Assembly (NCBI GenBank): GCA_902569405.1
Contig: CACFTX010000004.1
Span: forward strand, 55,569 to 119,568
Reading direction: 5' to 3'
DNA from: an uncultured Pelagibacteraceae bacterium
Lineage (GTDB): Bacteria; Pseudomonadota; Alphaproteobacteria; Pelagibacterales; Pelagibacteraceae
Length of the DNA stretch: 64,000 nt
The notes under the pieces are model-generated. The model saw nothing but the letters and a program-made list of their open reading frames with translations, was not told the origin of the DNA and ran no database searches. The position numbers and the translations under genes were made by a program. Positions 47,919 through 56,468 of the stretch are shown here, piece after piece. The number at the start of each line of letters is the position of its first letter. Within the stretch, counting starts at the first letter, position 1.

Positions 47919-50900
47919 TTATAGTTTAGTTGGGAAAGGTTTTTCAGGTTCAATTTTATACTTCTTGATTGCTTCTTTAGCATATTTTGATGCTATTAAT
48001 TGCTCTTTTGAAAGCACACTAAGGGCATAAGTAACAATATATTCTTTGTCTACTTCAAAAAATTTTCTTAAGCTTTTTCTTGTATCGCTCCTACCAAAGC
48101 CATCAGTGCCTAAAGAATAAAAACTTTTTTTAATATATGGTCTAATTTGATATGAATGACTTCTCATATAGTCCGATGCAGCTAAAATAGGACCTTCTTT
48201 TTTTCCCAAACATTGTTCAACATATGAAATTTTTTTCGGTTTATCTGGATTTAGAAGGTTATGCCTTTCGGTTTCCATTCCATCTCTTCCTAGCTCGTTA
48301 AAACTTGTTACGCTCCATATTTCGCTATCAATTTGATACTCTTTTTGCAATATTTCAGCGCCCGCTATAATTTCTCTAAGAATTGCTCCAGAACCAATTA
48401 ATTGAATCTTTGTTTTTTTATAATTATCAAATTCTTTTATTTTATACATGCCTTTTAAAATTCCTTCTTCGCAATTTTTATCTTTTGGCATCGCAGGATG
48501 AGAATAATTTTCATTCATTGTTGTTATATAATAAAAAACATTTTCTTTTTTTTCATGCATCCTTTTTAATCCTTCTCTAAAAATTACTGCCAATTCATAT
48601 GCAAAAGTTGGATCGTAAGATATGCAATTTGGTATTGTGGATGCTAACATGTGGCTATGTCCGTCTTGATGTTGTAATCCTTCACCTGCAAGGGTTGTTT
48701 TGCCAGAAGTTGCGCCTATTAAAAAACCTCTTGTTTGACTATCTCCAGCAGCCCAATTGAAATCACCAGTTCTTTGAAATCCAAACATCGAATAAAAAAG
48801 ATAAATTGGTATCATTTCAATGTCATGATTAGAATAAGATGTTCCGGCAGCAATCCAAGAAGACATTGAACCTGCTTCGTTTATACCTTCCTCTAAAACT
48901 TGGCCTTTTTTATCTTCTCTATAAGAAGATAACTGTTCTGAATCCTCGGGTTCATATTTTTGCCCTTCGTGAGCATAAATTCCAATCTTTTGAAAAAAAC
49001 CTTCCATTCCAAAGGTTCTTGCCTCGTCAGGAATAATTGGAACAAGTCTAGGAGAAACATTTTTGTCTCTTAATAAATTTGTTAGCAATCTGACCAGAGC
49101 CATTGTTGTGGACATTTCTTTTTTTCCTGTAGATTCTTTTAAAAAATCAAAAATATCTTTTGGAGGAGTTTTAATTGGTTTAGCATAACTTGTCCTTTCG
49201 GGAATAAATCCTCCCAATTTAATTCTTTTCTCTTTCAAATATTTAATTTCGGCAGAATTTTCATCTGGTTTAAAATATTGAACTTCTTCAACTTGTTTGT
49301 TCGTTAAAGGAACATCAAATCTATCTCTATAATACATTAAATCATCAATACCCATTTTTTTTTGTTGATGGGTGGTGTTTACACTTTCTCCAGTTTTTCC
49401 CATTCCATAACCTTTTATTGTTTTGGCTATAATAACTGTTGGACTTCCAATGTTTTTAGATGCTTCGTGATATGCCGAATACACTTTATGAGGGTCATGA
49501 CCGCCTCTATTAAGTTTCCAAATATCCTTGTCTGATAAAGATGAAACTAATTTCTTAGTTTCAGGATATTTACCAAAAAAATTTTCCCTAACGTACAAAC
49601 CATTTCTCGCTTTATAAGCTTGATATTCCCCATCAACTGTTTCACTCATAATTTTAACTAAATGACCAGTTTTATCTTTTGCTAACAATGGATCCCAGTA
49701 CGAGCCCCAAATAACTTTTATAACATTCCATCCAGCTCCTCTAAAAATTCCTTCTAACTCTTGAATAATTTTTCCATTTCCTCTAACGGGTCCATCTAAT
49801 CTTTGTAAATTACAATTAACAACAAAAATTAAATTGTCGAGTTTTTCTCTTGCTGCCAAACCAATGGCGCCTAAAGACTCTGGTTCATCCATTTCGCCAT
49901 CTCCAAGGAAGGCCCAAACTTTTCTATTTTCATCTTTAATCAAACCACGATTGATTAAATATTTCATAAATCTTGCTTGATATATTGCTAGCATTGGTCC
50001 TAAACCCATAGATACAGTGGGAAACTGCCAAAAGTTTGGCATCAACCAAGGATGAGGATATGAAGATAAACCTCCTTTTTTCACTTCTTGTCTAAAACTA
50101 TCAAGTTGCTTCTCATTTAATCTGCCCTCTAAAAAAGCTCTCGCATACATTCCTGGTGCGCTATGGCCTTGAAAATAAATTAAGTCCCCGCCAAATTTAT
50201 TATTTTTTGCTCTCCAAAAATGATTCATTCCAACATCGTAAAGTGTTGCTGCTGATGCAAATGTTCCAATATGGCCTCCAAGTTCAGGAAATTTTTTATT
50301 TGCTCTAACAACCATTGCCGCAGCATTCCATCTAATTAAAGATCTAATTTTTCTCTCAATATTTTGATCACCAGGTGATTTAACTTCTTTATCTGGTGGT
50401 ATTGTGTTTATGTAAGGTGTATTTCTCGATAAAACTAAATCTGATCCTATTTTGTAAGAATGTTCTATTAGCTGCTTTATTAAAAACTGTGCTCTTCTGC
50501 CTCCATCTGTTTCTAATACTGATGAAAGTGAATCAATCCATTCTTTAGTTTCAACTGGATCAATATCATCACCATTTTTTAAAAAATTATTTTTTTCATT
50601 AGCAATTTTTATTTGTGCATCTGTTTCTTTTTCTTTTTTCTTTTCGTTTAATGTTTTTTCAGCTTCTTTTATTAAATTTTCTGTATTATTAGGTACCTTT
50701 TGTTCTTTGTGAGGTATGGTTTGTGTAGAATCGTTTTTTCCTTCAACATTAACCGATAAAATTAAATCGCCTTTTGAAACTTTGTCTCCAATTTTAACAT
50801 TTATAGAATCTACAGTTCCATTTAATATTGATGGAACTTCAACACTTGATTTGTCACTTTCAATTGTGATAACTGGATAATTTCGAGAAATTTTGTCACC

Positions 50901-50975
50901 TTTTTTTACTAATATTTCAATAACCTCTACACTTTCAAAGTCTCCAATATCTGGAACAAGCAGCTTTTTATTCAT
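47919..50975 (-). CDS. aceE: Pyruvate dehydrogenase E1, homodimeric (AceE) type, with fused N-terminal lipoyl domain
   Basis: 1018 aa from the ATG at 50975; the frame is open to 51020. Residues 1-75 are a lipoyl domain: KLLVPDIGDFESVEVIEILV, then the lipoylation site TIESDKSSVEVPS with K42. A charged Lys/Glu/Asn linker (about 76-140) joins it to a homodimeric E1. That E1 has the thiamine-diphosphate motif FLGDGEMDEPESLGA, NCNLQRLDGPVRGNGKI, and DGHSHMLASTIPNC. It decarboxylates pyruvate and, unusually, carries its own swinging-arm acceptor. Ordinary AceE proteins are about 890 aa with no lipoyl domain. E2 follows 1 nt downstream. Confidence 0.93.
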   Translation of the reverse strand: MNKKLLVPDIGDFESVEVIEILVKKGDKISRNYPVITIESDKSSVEVPSILNGTVDSINVKIGDKVSKGDLILSVNVEGKNDSTQTIPHKEQKVPNNTENLIKEAEKTLNEKKKEKETDAQIKIANEKNNFLKNGDDIDPVETKEWIDSLSSVLETDGGRRAQFLIKQLIEHSYKIGSDLVLSRNTPYINTIPPDKEVKSPGDQNIERKIRSLIRWNAAAMVVRANKKFPELGGHIGTFASAATLYDVGMNHFWRAKNNKFGGDLIYFQGHSAPGMYARAFLEGRLNEKQLDSFRQEVKKGGLSSYPHPWLMPNFWQFPTVSMGLGPMLAIYQARFMKYLINRGLIKDENRKVWAFLGDGEMDEPESLGAIGLAAREKLDNLIFVVNCNLQRLDGPVRGNGKIIQELEGIFRGAGWNVIKVIWGSYWDPLLAKDKTGHLVKIMSETVDGEYQAYKARNGLYVRENFFGKYPETKKLVSSLSDKDIWKLNRGGHDPHKVYSAYHEASKNIGSPTVIIAKTIKGYGMGKTGESVNTTHQQKKMGIDDLMYYRDRFDVPLTNKQVEEVQYFKPDENSAEIKYLKEKRIKLGGFIPERTSYAKPIKTPPKDIFDFLKESTGKKEMSTTMALVRLLTNLLRDKNVSPRLVPIIPDEARTFGMEGFFQKIGIYAHEGQKYEPEDSEQLSSYREDKKGQVLEEGINEAGSMSSWIAAGTSYSNHDIEMIPIYLFYSMFGFQRTGDFNWAAGDSQTRGFLIGATSGKTTLAGEGLQHQDGHSHMLASTIPNCISYDPTFAYELAVIFREGLKRMHEKKENVFYYITTMNENYSHPAMPKDKNCEEGILKGMYKIKEFDNYKKTKIQLIGSGAILREIIAGAEILQKEYQIDSEIWSVTSFNELGRDGMETERHNLLNPDKPKKISYVEQCLGKKEGPILAASDYMRSHSYQIRPYIKKSFYSLGTDGFGRSDTRKSLRKFFEVDKEYIVTYALSVLSKEQLIASKYAKEAIKKYKIEPEKPFPTKL

Positions 50976-51042
50976 TTTAATAGATATAATTTTAACACAT
51001 TTGAAGCCATTTTTGGACAAGCTTTAGTGTCATATTGAGATA

Positions 51043-51159
51043 ATGTTAATAAATTTACTTAAAAAAATTATTAAAGATCAATACAACCAAGATCTTGATG
51101 CTAAATTATGGATTCAAAAAATACTATTAAAAAAAAGTTTAAATTCTTTAAAATATTAG
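51043..51159 (+). CDS. Possible 38-aa small protein
   Basis: ATG at 51043, TAG at 51157-51159. The product begins MLINLLKKIIKDQYNQDLDA and is amphipathic, Lys/Leu-rich. It occupies almost all of the gap between the divergent E1 start and the end of the thiolase gene, whose stop it overlaps. No clear ribosome-binding site. It could be chance in AT-rich DNA. Confidence 0.25.
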   Translation: MLINLLKKIIKDQYNQDLDAKLWIQKILLKKSLNSLKY

Positions 51160-52268
51160 TCTCTTTCAATACACATCGATATTCCCATGCCACCACCAAT
51201 ACATAAAGTTGCTAATCCTTTTTTTAAATCACTTCTAATCATTTCGTGAATTAATGTAACCAATATTCTTGTTCCCGACGCACCTATAGGATGTCCTAAA
51301 GCTATAGCTCCTCCATTAACATTAACTTTTTCTTCTGGAATTTTTAGTTCTTTTATTACAGCTATACTTTGTGCTGCAAATGCTTCGTTAGACTCTACTA
51401 GATCTAAATCACTTACAGACCATCCTGCTTTTTTTAACGCTTTTTTTGTTGCTAGTATAGGTCCAATTCCCATAAGAGCTGGTTCTACACCGCAAGTGGC
51501 CCAAGATATAATTTTAGCTAAAGGTTTTAAATTTCTTTTTTCGGCTTCTTCTCTTTTCATTAAAAGCATTGCTGCCGCTCCATCATTCACCCCCGATGAA
51601 TTACCAGGAGTTACAGTCCCATTTTCTTTAAAAACAGTTTTTAATTTTGATAAACTTTCTTCAGTAACATTAGCACGAGGATGTTCGTCAATTTTCATCT
51701 CTCCTTCAATTATTTCTTCTTTAAATTTTCCTTTTTTGATAGCTTCTTGAGCTTTCGATTGTGAAGAGACAGCAAAATTATCTTGATCTTTTCTTGAAAT
51801 GCCAAATTTCTCTGCAACATTCTCAGCTGTAATTCCCATATGATAATTATTGTATGCGTCTACTAGGCCATCTTTAAGCATCATTTCTTCTTTAGAATTT
51901 GTCATGCTTTCTTGTCCTCCAGATATAACTATATTTGAATCGTTGGTTAAAATTGACTGGTACCCAGCAACAACTGTTCTTAAACCAGATCCACAAACTT
52001 GATTAATAATGTATGCAGTCTTGTCTATTGGCAAGCCCGCTTTGATTGCAGCTTGTCTTGCAGGATTTTGCCCTGTGCCTCCTGTCAAAACTTGGCCTAT
52101 TATTACCTCATCTATATCAGTGGGTGAAACTTTAGTTGTTTCTAAAATATTTAATATTACTTTTGCACCTAGTTCATGAGCTTGGTGTTTTGCCCACATG
52201 CCTTTAAGTTTACCTATAGGCGTTCTTACAGCGGATACAATTACTACGTCTTTTAAATTTTTTGCCAT
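51156..52268 (-). CDS. Acetyl-CoA acetyltransferase (thiolase)
   Basis: 370 aa. All catalytic motifs are present: INQVCGSGLRTVV (nucleophile Cys), VESNEAFAAQ, ALGHPIGASGTRI (His) and CIGGGMGISM (second Cys). It is about 20 residues shorter than common biosynthetic thiolases. The loss is mainly in the loop after GGQESM, where about 16 residues are missing before MLKDGL. It condenses two acetyl-CoA or cleaves acetoacetyl-CoA. Acetoacetyl-CoA synthetase is encoded 5 kb away, so cleavage of acetoacetate carbon to acetyl-CoA is a sensible role. Confidence 0.95.
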   Translation of the reverse strand: MAKNLKDVVIVSAVRTPIGKLKGMWAKHQAHELGAKVILNILETTKVSPTDIDEVIIGQVLTGGTGQNPARQAAIKAGLPIDKTAYIINQVCGSGLRTVVAGYQSILTNDSNIVISGGQESMTNSKEEMMLKDGLVDAYNNYHMGITAENVAEKFGISRKDQDNFAVSSQSKAQEAIKKGKFKEEIIEGEMKIDEHPRANVTEESLSKLKTVFKENGTVTPGNSSGVNDGAAAMLLMKREEAEKRNLKPLAKIISWATCGVEPALMGIGPILATKKALKKAGWSVSDLDLVESNEAFAAQSIAVIKELKIPEEKVNVNGGAIALGHPIGASGTRILVTLIHEMIRSDLKKGLATLCIGGGMGISMCIERD

Positions 52269-52337
52269 ATAAATACAATAATTCTTAAATAGTAAAATTT
52301 CATTAAAAATTATATATATAAATAATAATTAATAATT

Positions 52338-52414
52338 GCGCCTGTAGCTCAATTGGATAGAGCGCTTGGCTACGGACCAGGAGGTTCTGGGTTCGACTCC
52401 TAGCAGGCGCGCCA
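52338..52414 (+). tRNA. tRNA-Arg (anticodon ACG)
   Basis: The acceptor is GCGCCTG/CAGGCGC, discriminator G, encoded CCA. The D arm is GCTC/GAGC. The anticodon stem is CTTGG/CCAGG with loop CTACGGA, giving anticodon ACG (A34 is read as inosine in bacteria). The T loop is TTCGACT. A small membrane-peptide gene begins 15 nt downstream. Confidence 0.97.
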
Positions 52415-52428
52415 AAAAGGTAAGTAAA

Positions 52429-52527
52429 ATGTTAAATTGGTTTTTAAAATCATCGTTACAAAAATCGGTTATATATTTTTTTATAATTGTTTTTATAATT
52501 TTGTTAATTTTAGCCTTTATATTATAA
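52429..52527 (+). CDS. Tiny single-pass membrane protein, 32 aa
   Basis: ATG at 52429, TAA at 52525-52527. After MLNWFLKSSLQKS comes one hydrophobic helix (VIYFFIIVFIILLILAFIL) that runs to the end. An AAGG sits 8 nt upstream of the start. It lies between tRNA-Arg and the PaaI-like thioesterase gene, 6 nt ahead of the latter. The K/Q/S-flanked helix looks like a genuine membrane peptide, but a poly-T stretch can also encode one by chance. Confidence 0.45.
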   Translation: MLNWFLKSSLQKSVIYFFIIVFIILLILAFIL

Positions 52528-52533
52528 AAAATT

Positions 52534-52959
52534 ATGACTAAGGAATTTGAACAAATAAGTATAAAACCCGGTTTTATGAAACACAATGGTGGTGTTTTGT
52601 TTAGAAAAATTTCTGATACTGAATATGAATTTAAATCTTCTATTACTAAAAATCATCTAAATGCAGCCGAGATAACACATGGAGGGTACATAGCTGCCCT
52701 CATAGATGCTGGCGCTGGAACTGCTGCTCATAAAGCGTCTGGTAATTCTCCATGCGTAACAATATCGTTAGATATAAAATTTATTGGCGCAACTAGAACT
52801 GGAGATGAAATAATTGGTTTTACCAAAATTCAAAAAAAAACAAAAACTCTTGTTTTTTTAATATGTCATCTTCAATGCAAAGATAAAATTATTGCTTCTG
52901 CTTCGGGAGTATGGAAAATTTTAAATGTTAAACCTTCTGACTTAGGTCCTGGAGGTTAA
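52534..52959 (+). CDS. PaaI-family hotdog thioesterase
   Basis: 141 aa single hotdog domain. The PaaI/thioesterase signature is EITHGGYIAALIDAGAGTAA (about 49-68), with HGG and the catalytic Asp/Glu region; SLDIKFIGATRTGDEI is the next conserved strand. It hydrolyses acyl- or aryl-CoA thioesters in the cytoplasm; the exact acyl group is unknown. It converges with the TRAP permease gene, 1 nt between stops. Confidence 0.88.
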   Translation: MTKEFEQISIKPGFMKHNGGVLFRKISDTEYEFKSSITKNHLNAAEITHGGYIAALIDAGAGTAAHKASGNSPCVTISLDIKFIGATRTGDEIIGFTKIQKKTKTLVFLICHLQCKDKIIASASGVWKILNVKPSDLGPGG

Positions 52960-52960
52960 T

Positions 52961-55291
52961 TTAATTTTTTCTTCTATAATTGAAATATCCAAAAATAATT
53001 AAAAATAAAATAGCTACAGGATAAACTAGAGCTTTTCTTGGTCTATCTAAATTTTCAATTTTAAACTCAGTTATATAATCCCCGGTTTCCAAGCCAGCCT
53101 TTTTAGCTTTTCCATTCCATTTTAATGTGTCTACGACTATTTTGTTATCTTGTTTTATTAAATTAACTCCATATTCTTCTAAATCGAATTTTTTTTCAAA
53201 ACTATTCTTTTTAATCACAAACAATTTATATCTTTCTCCATATTCACTTAACCTTGTAACTTTAATATGAGCTTCTTTTTTTGGATCAAATTTTAATGTG
53301 TGAATTTTTGTTAAATCCTTATAATTATATTTCGGATAAAATTTATTTAAAACAAACTCTGGTGACAAAAGTGATATAGAAACTATTAAAAATATTATAA
53401 TTTCAAACCACTTTAATTTATTAAACATCCATCTTTGAGTAGCAGCAGTAAATACCAAAATTCCAAGTAATGATGTTGAAATCACTAACAATGCATGCCA
53501 AATATTTTCAATCCCAATTAATAATAATTCATGATTAAATAAAAAAACAATCGGCAAAATACCTGTTCTTAAACTGTACCAAAATGCCTGAACTCCAGTT
53601 TTAAGTGGATCTCCACCTGAAATGCCAGCAGCGGCATAAGATGCTAAGCCTACCGGAGGTGTAACATCTGCCATTAAACCAAAATAAAATACAAATAAGT
53701 GTACGGCTATAAGCGGAAATATATACCCAGATGCATTACCAACATCTACTAAAACCATAGACATTAGAGATGCAACAACAACATAATTGGCAGTAGTTGG
53801 AAGACCCATTCCAAGGAGCAAACACAGAATTATGGTCAAAAATATTAAAATAATTACATTATCTTTGGCAACCGATTCAATTACAATTATTAAATTTGTA
53901 CTTAATCCTGTAGATCCAACAGCTCCAACTATTACACCCGCAGTTGCTATTGCTATACCCACAGCAACCATGTTAATTGCTCCCTTTTGAAAGCCTACTA
54001 CAGTTTGATTAAACCATATCTTTAAAGCATCTTTGTAATTACCATTTTTAGAAGATTTAATTATTTTATTTATTAAATTTACAAAAATTAACGCAAGTGT
54101 CGCATAAAATATAGAATATGAAGCTGTTAACCTTAAATAAACTAATAAATAAATTAAAACAAAAATTGGTATTAAAAAATGTAAACCACTTAAAAACGTT
54201 TTTTTAAGAATCGGTACATCCTTTTCATCCATACCTTTTAAATTTAATTTTAAAGCTTCAAGATGCGAAATATAAAATAAAGCTATGTAAGATATAATAG
54301 CAGGTAAAAATGCATGTTTTACAACTTCAAAATATGTAACTCCTATAAAACTCGCCATAACAAACGCTGCAGCTCCCATTACTGGTGGCATAATTTGACC
54401 ATTAACCGATGAAGAAACTTCTATTGCTCCTGCTTTTTCTTTTGAAAATCCAGTTTTTTTCATAATTGGAATTGTGAAAGTTCCTGTAGTGACAGTGTTT
54501 GCAACTGATGAACCTGATATCAAACCAGTCATTCCTGATCCTAAAATAGCAGCTTTAGCAGGTCCTCCTCTCATTTTTCCAACCATTGCAAAAGCTAAAT
54601 CCAAAAAATATTGACCACCACCAGCTGTTTCTAAAAGCGCCCCAAATAAAACAAATAAAAAAATAAAATCTACAGAGACGCCTATTGGAATCCCAAATAT
54701 TGCTTCTTGGTCAAACCACTGAAATCCAACTAATCTTTTTAGTGAAAGTCCCCCATGAGAAATAATCTCTGGTGCATATTTGCCAAAAAAAGAAAATAAT
54801 AAAAAACAAACTGCAATAATAACTAAAGGTATCCCAATAACTCTTCTAGTTGCCTCAAGTAAAATTAAAATACCACAAATACCGATAATTAATTCTATGG
54901 GTATATTAATATTTTCTCCCAAAGATATATTTAAAAGAACACCACCTCTATCAACAAGTTGATCATAAAAAAAATAGATATATAAACAGCAAAAAGCTGC
55001 AACTAAACTTATAAAAACATCAATAATTGAAATTTTTTTCGATCTAGAAATAGGAAATATTAAAAACGCTAAAGATAAAGCAAAACCTAAATGAATGGCT
55101 CTTGCTGGCAAACCCTTAAACATTCCAATATTAAACCAAAATGGAAATGGAGATGCATACCAAAGTTGAAACAAAGACCAAATAATAGCTATAGTTAAAA
55201 CAATTTTTAAATGTAATCCGGTAAGTTTTTTAGTTGGAGATAAATCTTCACTAATTTTATTTTCTACTTTTGAATTAGTTTCATGATTCAT
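52961..55291 (-). CDS. TAXI-type TRAP transporter fused permease (small and large membrane subunits)
   Basis: 776 aa. N-terminal helices correspond to the 4-TM small subunit; the rest is the DctM-like large subunit. Conserved pieces are GSGMTGLISGSSVANTVTTG, SSVNGQIMPPVMGAAAFVMA, MGLPTTANYVVVASL and MADVTPPVGLASYAAAGISG. The C-terminal soluble part (about 650-750) looks PDZ-like (WNGKAKKAGLETGDYI), as in fused TAXI permeases with a DUF3394-like tail. It moves a solute across the inner membrane using an ion gradient. The binding protein gene lies upstream, with a terminator hairpin between. Confidence 0.94.
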   Translation of the reverse strand: MNHETNSKVENKISEDLSPTKKLTGLHLKIVLTIAIIWSLFQLWYASPFPFWFNIGMFKGLPARAIHLGFALSLAFLIFPISRSKKISIIDVFISLVAAFCCLYIYFFYDQLVDRGGVLLNISLGENINIPIELIIGICGILILLEATRRVIGIPLVIIAVCFLLFSFFGKYAPEIISHGGLSLKRLVGFQWFDQEAIFGIPIGVSVDFIFLFVLFGALLETAGGGQYFLDLAFAMVGKMRGGPAKAAILGSGMTGLISGSSVANTVTTGTFTIPIMKKTGFSKEKAGAIEVSSSVNGQIMPPVMGAAAFVMASFIGVTYFEVVKHAFLPAIISYIALFYISHLEALKLNLKGMDEKDVPILKKTFLSGLHFLIPIFVLIYLLVYLRLTASYSIFYATLALIFVNLINKIIKSSKNGNYKDALKIWFNQTVVGFQKGAINMVAVGIAIATAGVIVGAVGSTGLSTNLIIVIESVAKDNVIILIFLTIILCLLLGMGLPTTANYVVVASLMSMVLVDVGNASGYIFPLIAVHLFVFYFGLMADVTPPVGLASYAAAGISGGDPLKTGVQAFWYSLRTGILPIVFLFNHELLLIGIENIWHALLVISTSLLGILVFTAATQRWMFNKLKWFEIIIFLIVSISLLSPEFVLNKFYPKYNYKDLTKIHTLKFDPKKEAHIKVTRLSEYGERYKLFVIKKNSFEKKFDLEEYGVNLIKQDNKIVVDTLKWNGKAKKAGLETGDYITEFKIENLDRPRKALVYPVAILFLIIFGYFNYRRKN

Positions 55292-55316
55292 TTATGAAAG
55301 ATATATTACTATAAAA

Positions 55317-55346
55317 AAAAGGCCCAATAAATATATTGGGCCTTTT
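55317..55346 (-). terminator. Stem-loop terminator between TAXI binding protein and permease
   Basis: GGCCCAATA (55321-55329) pairs perfectly with TATTGGGCC (55334-55342), extended by four A-T pairs on each side and followed on the minus strand by a run of eight T. It lies after the binding-protein gene and before the permease gene on the same strand. It is likely a partial terminator or 3' stabiliser giving excess binding protein over permease. Confidence 0.85.
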
Positions 55347-55370
55347 AAATTTAATTAATTTTTGTCTTAA

Positions 55371-56375
55371 TTACATTAATCCAGCTTCTTTATAGTATTT
55401 AATAGCACCCGGATGTAATGGAGCCGATAAACCATCAGCTATCATATTTTTCTTCTCCAGAGGTCCAAAAGCTGGATGTTGTTTTCTAAAATCATCAAAA
55501 TTTTCGAATACAGCTTTTGTTACTAAATATACTAATTCTTCAGAAACATCGGCACTAGTTACAACAGTAGCTTTTACACCAAAAGTAGTTACATCTTTTT
55601 TCTGTCCTGTGTAAGTTCCCGCAGGTATTGTAGCTGCTGCATAATAAGGTGCACCATCTATCAAACCTTGAACAGGTCCGCCAGTAAGATTAATTGGTAA
55701 TGCTTTTGCTGCACAAGTTGCTGCTTGCTCCATAGCACCATTAGGAAATCCTACAGAATATCCATATGCATCTATTTTACCGTCACAAAGTGCTTTAACT
55801 TGTTCAGAAGAAGTTAGCTCTGTAACTCCTTTAAAGTAACTATTGTCAACTCCCATTGCTTTCATAAGAACTTCCATGGTTCCTCTTTGACCTGAACCTG
55901 GGTTACCTATGTTAACAGTTTTACCTTTAAGACCTTTAAAGTCTTTTACTCTTGCTTTTTTTCTAGCCCAAATTTGAAAAGGTTCATTGTGTACTGAAAA
56001 AACAGCTCTTAAATTACTAAACTGTTTTCCTTCCCACTTGCTTGAACCATTAAATGCATGAAATTGCCAGTCAGACTGAGCCACTCCAAATTGAAACTCA
56101 CCTTCTTTAATTTGACCAATATTATAATTAGACCCACCAGTTGATGGTGCAGTACATCTGTAAGCTTTAGCTGTACCTTTTTTTCTTCCATGGTCAGCAC
56201 TTATTGCAAATTTATGCATCATTTTACAAATTGCGTTTCCAGTTTGAAAGTAAACTCCTGTTGGTCCACCTGTTCCTATCGTAAAGAATTCTGCTGATTT
56301 AGCTGCTGTCGTTATCGAAAAAGAAGCGACAGTCATCAATAGAATACTAGATAGTAAAGATATTATTTTTTTCAT
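55371..56375 (-). CDS. TAXI-family TRAP transporter solute-binding protein
   Basis: 334 aa. It has a cleavable signal peptide (hydrophobic about 5-25, predicted cut after AAKSA), then the family hallmark FTIGTGGPTGVYFQTGNAIC. The motif GKTVNIGNPGSGQRGTMEVL is also typical of TAXI proteins. It is a periplasmic receptor. Characterised relatives bind glutamate or 2-oxoglutarate, but the ligand here is not known. The start is preceded by GGAGGG at an ideal distance, the strongest ribosome-binding site noticed in the window and consistent with high expression. Confidence 0.95.
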   Translation of the reverse strand: MKKIISLLSSILLMTVASFSITTAAKSAEFFTIGTGGPTGVYFQTGNAICKMMHKFAISADHGRKKGTAKAYRCTAPSTGGSNYNIGQIKEGEFQFGVAQSDWQFHAFNGSSKWEGKQFSNLRAVFSVHNEPFQIWARKKARVKDFKGLKGKTVNIGNPGSGQRGTMEVLMKAMGVDNSYFKGVTELTSSEQVKALCDGKIDAYGYSVGFPNGAMEQAATCAAKALPINLTGGPVQGLIDGAPYYAAATIPAGTYTGQKKDVTTFGVKATVVTSADVSEELVYLVTKAVFENFDDFRKQHPAFGPLEKKNMIADGLSAPLHPGAIKYYKEAGLM

Positions 56376-56395
56376 TATTAACCCTCCATAATGTT
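56376..56395 (-). promoter_or_regulatory. Strong Shine-Dalgarno of the TAXI binding-protein gene
   Basis: On the minus strand TATGGAGGGTTAATA precedes the ATG at 56375; GGAGGG is spaced about 6 nt from the start. Most genes here have weak A-rich leaders, so this marks a highly translated gene. Confidence 0.7.
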
Positions 56396-56468
56396 TTTAT
56401 TAATAATGGATTTTAACAAGATATTAATAACAGAGTCTAGCAAGTAATTTAGTAGTTTAAGTGTGAAA

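Noticed and set aside
47918..47983. Longer E2 with 22 extra N-terminal residues
   Set aside because: The extra stretch overlaps the E1 stop region and lacks lipoyl or other domain features; the ATG at 47917 gives a clean start.
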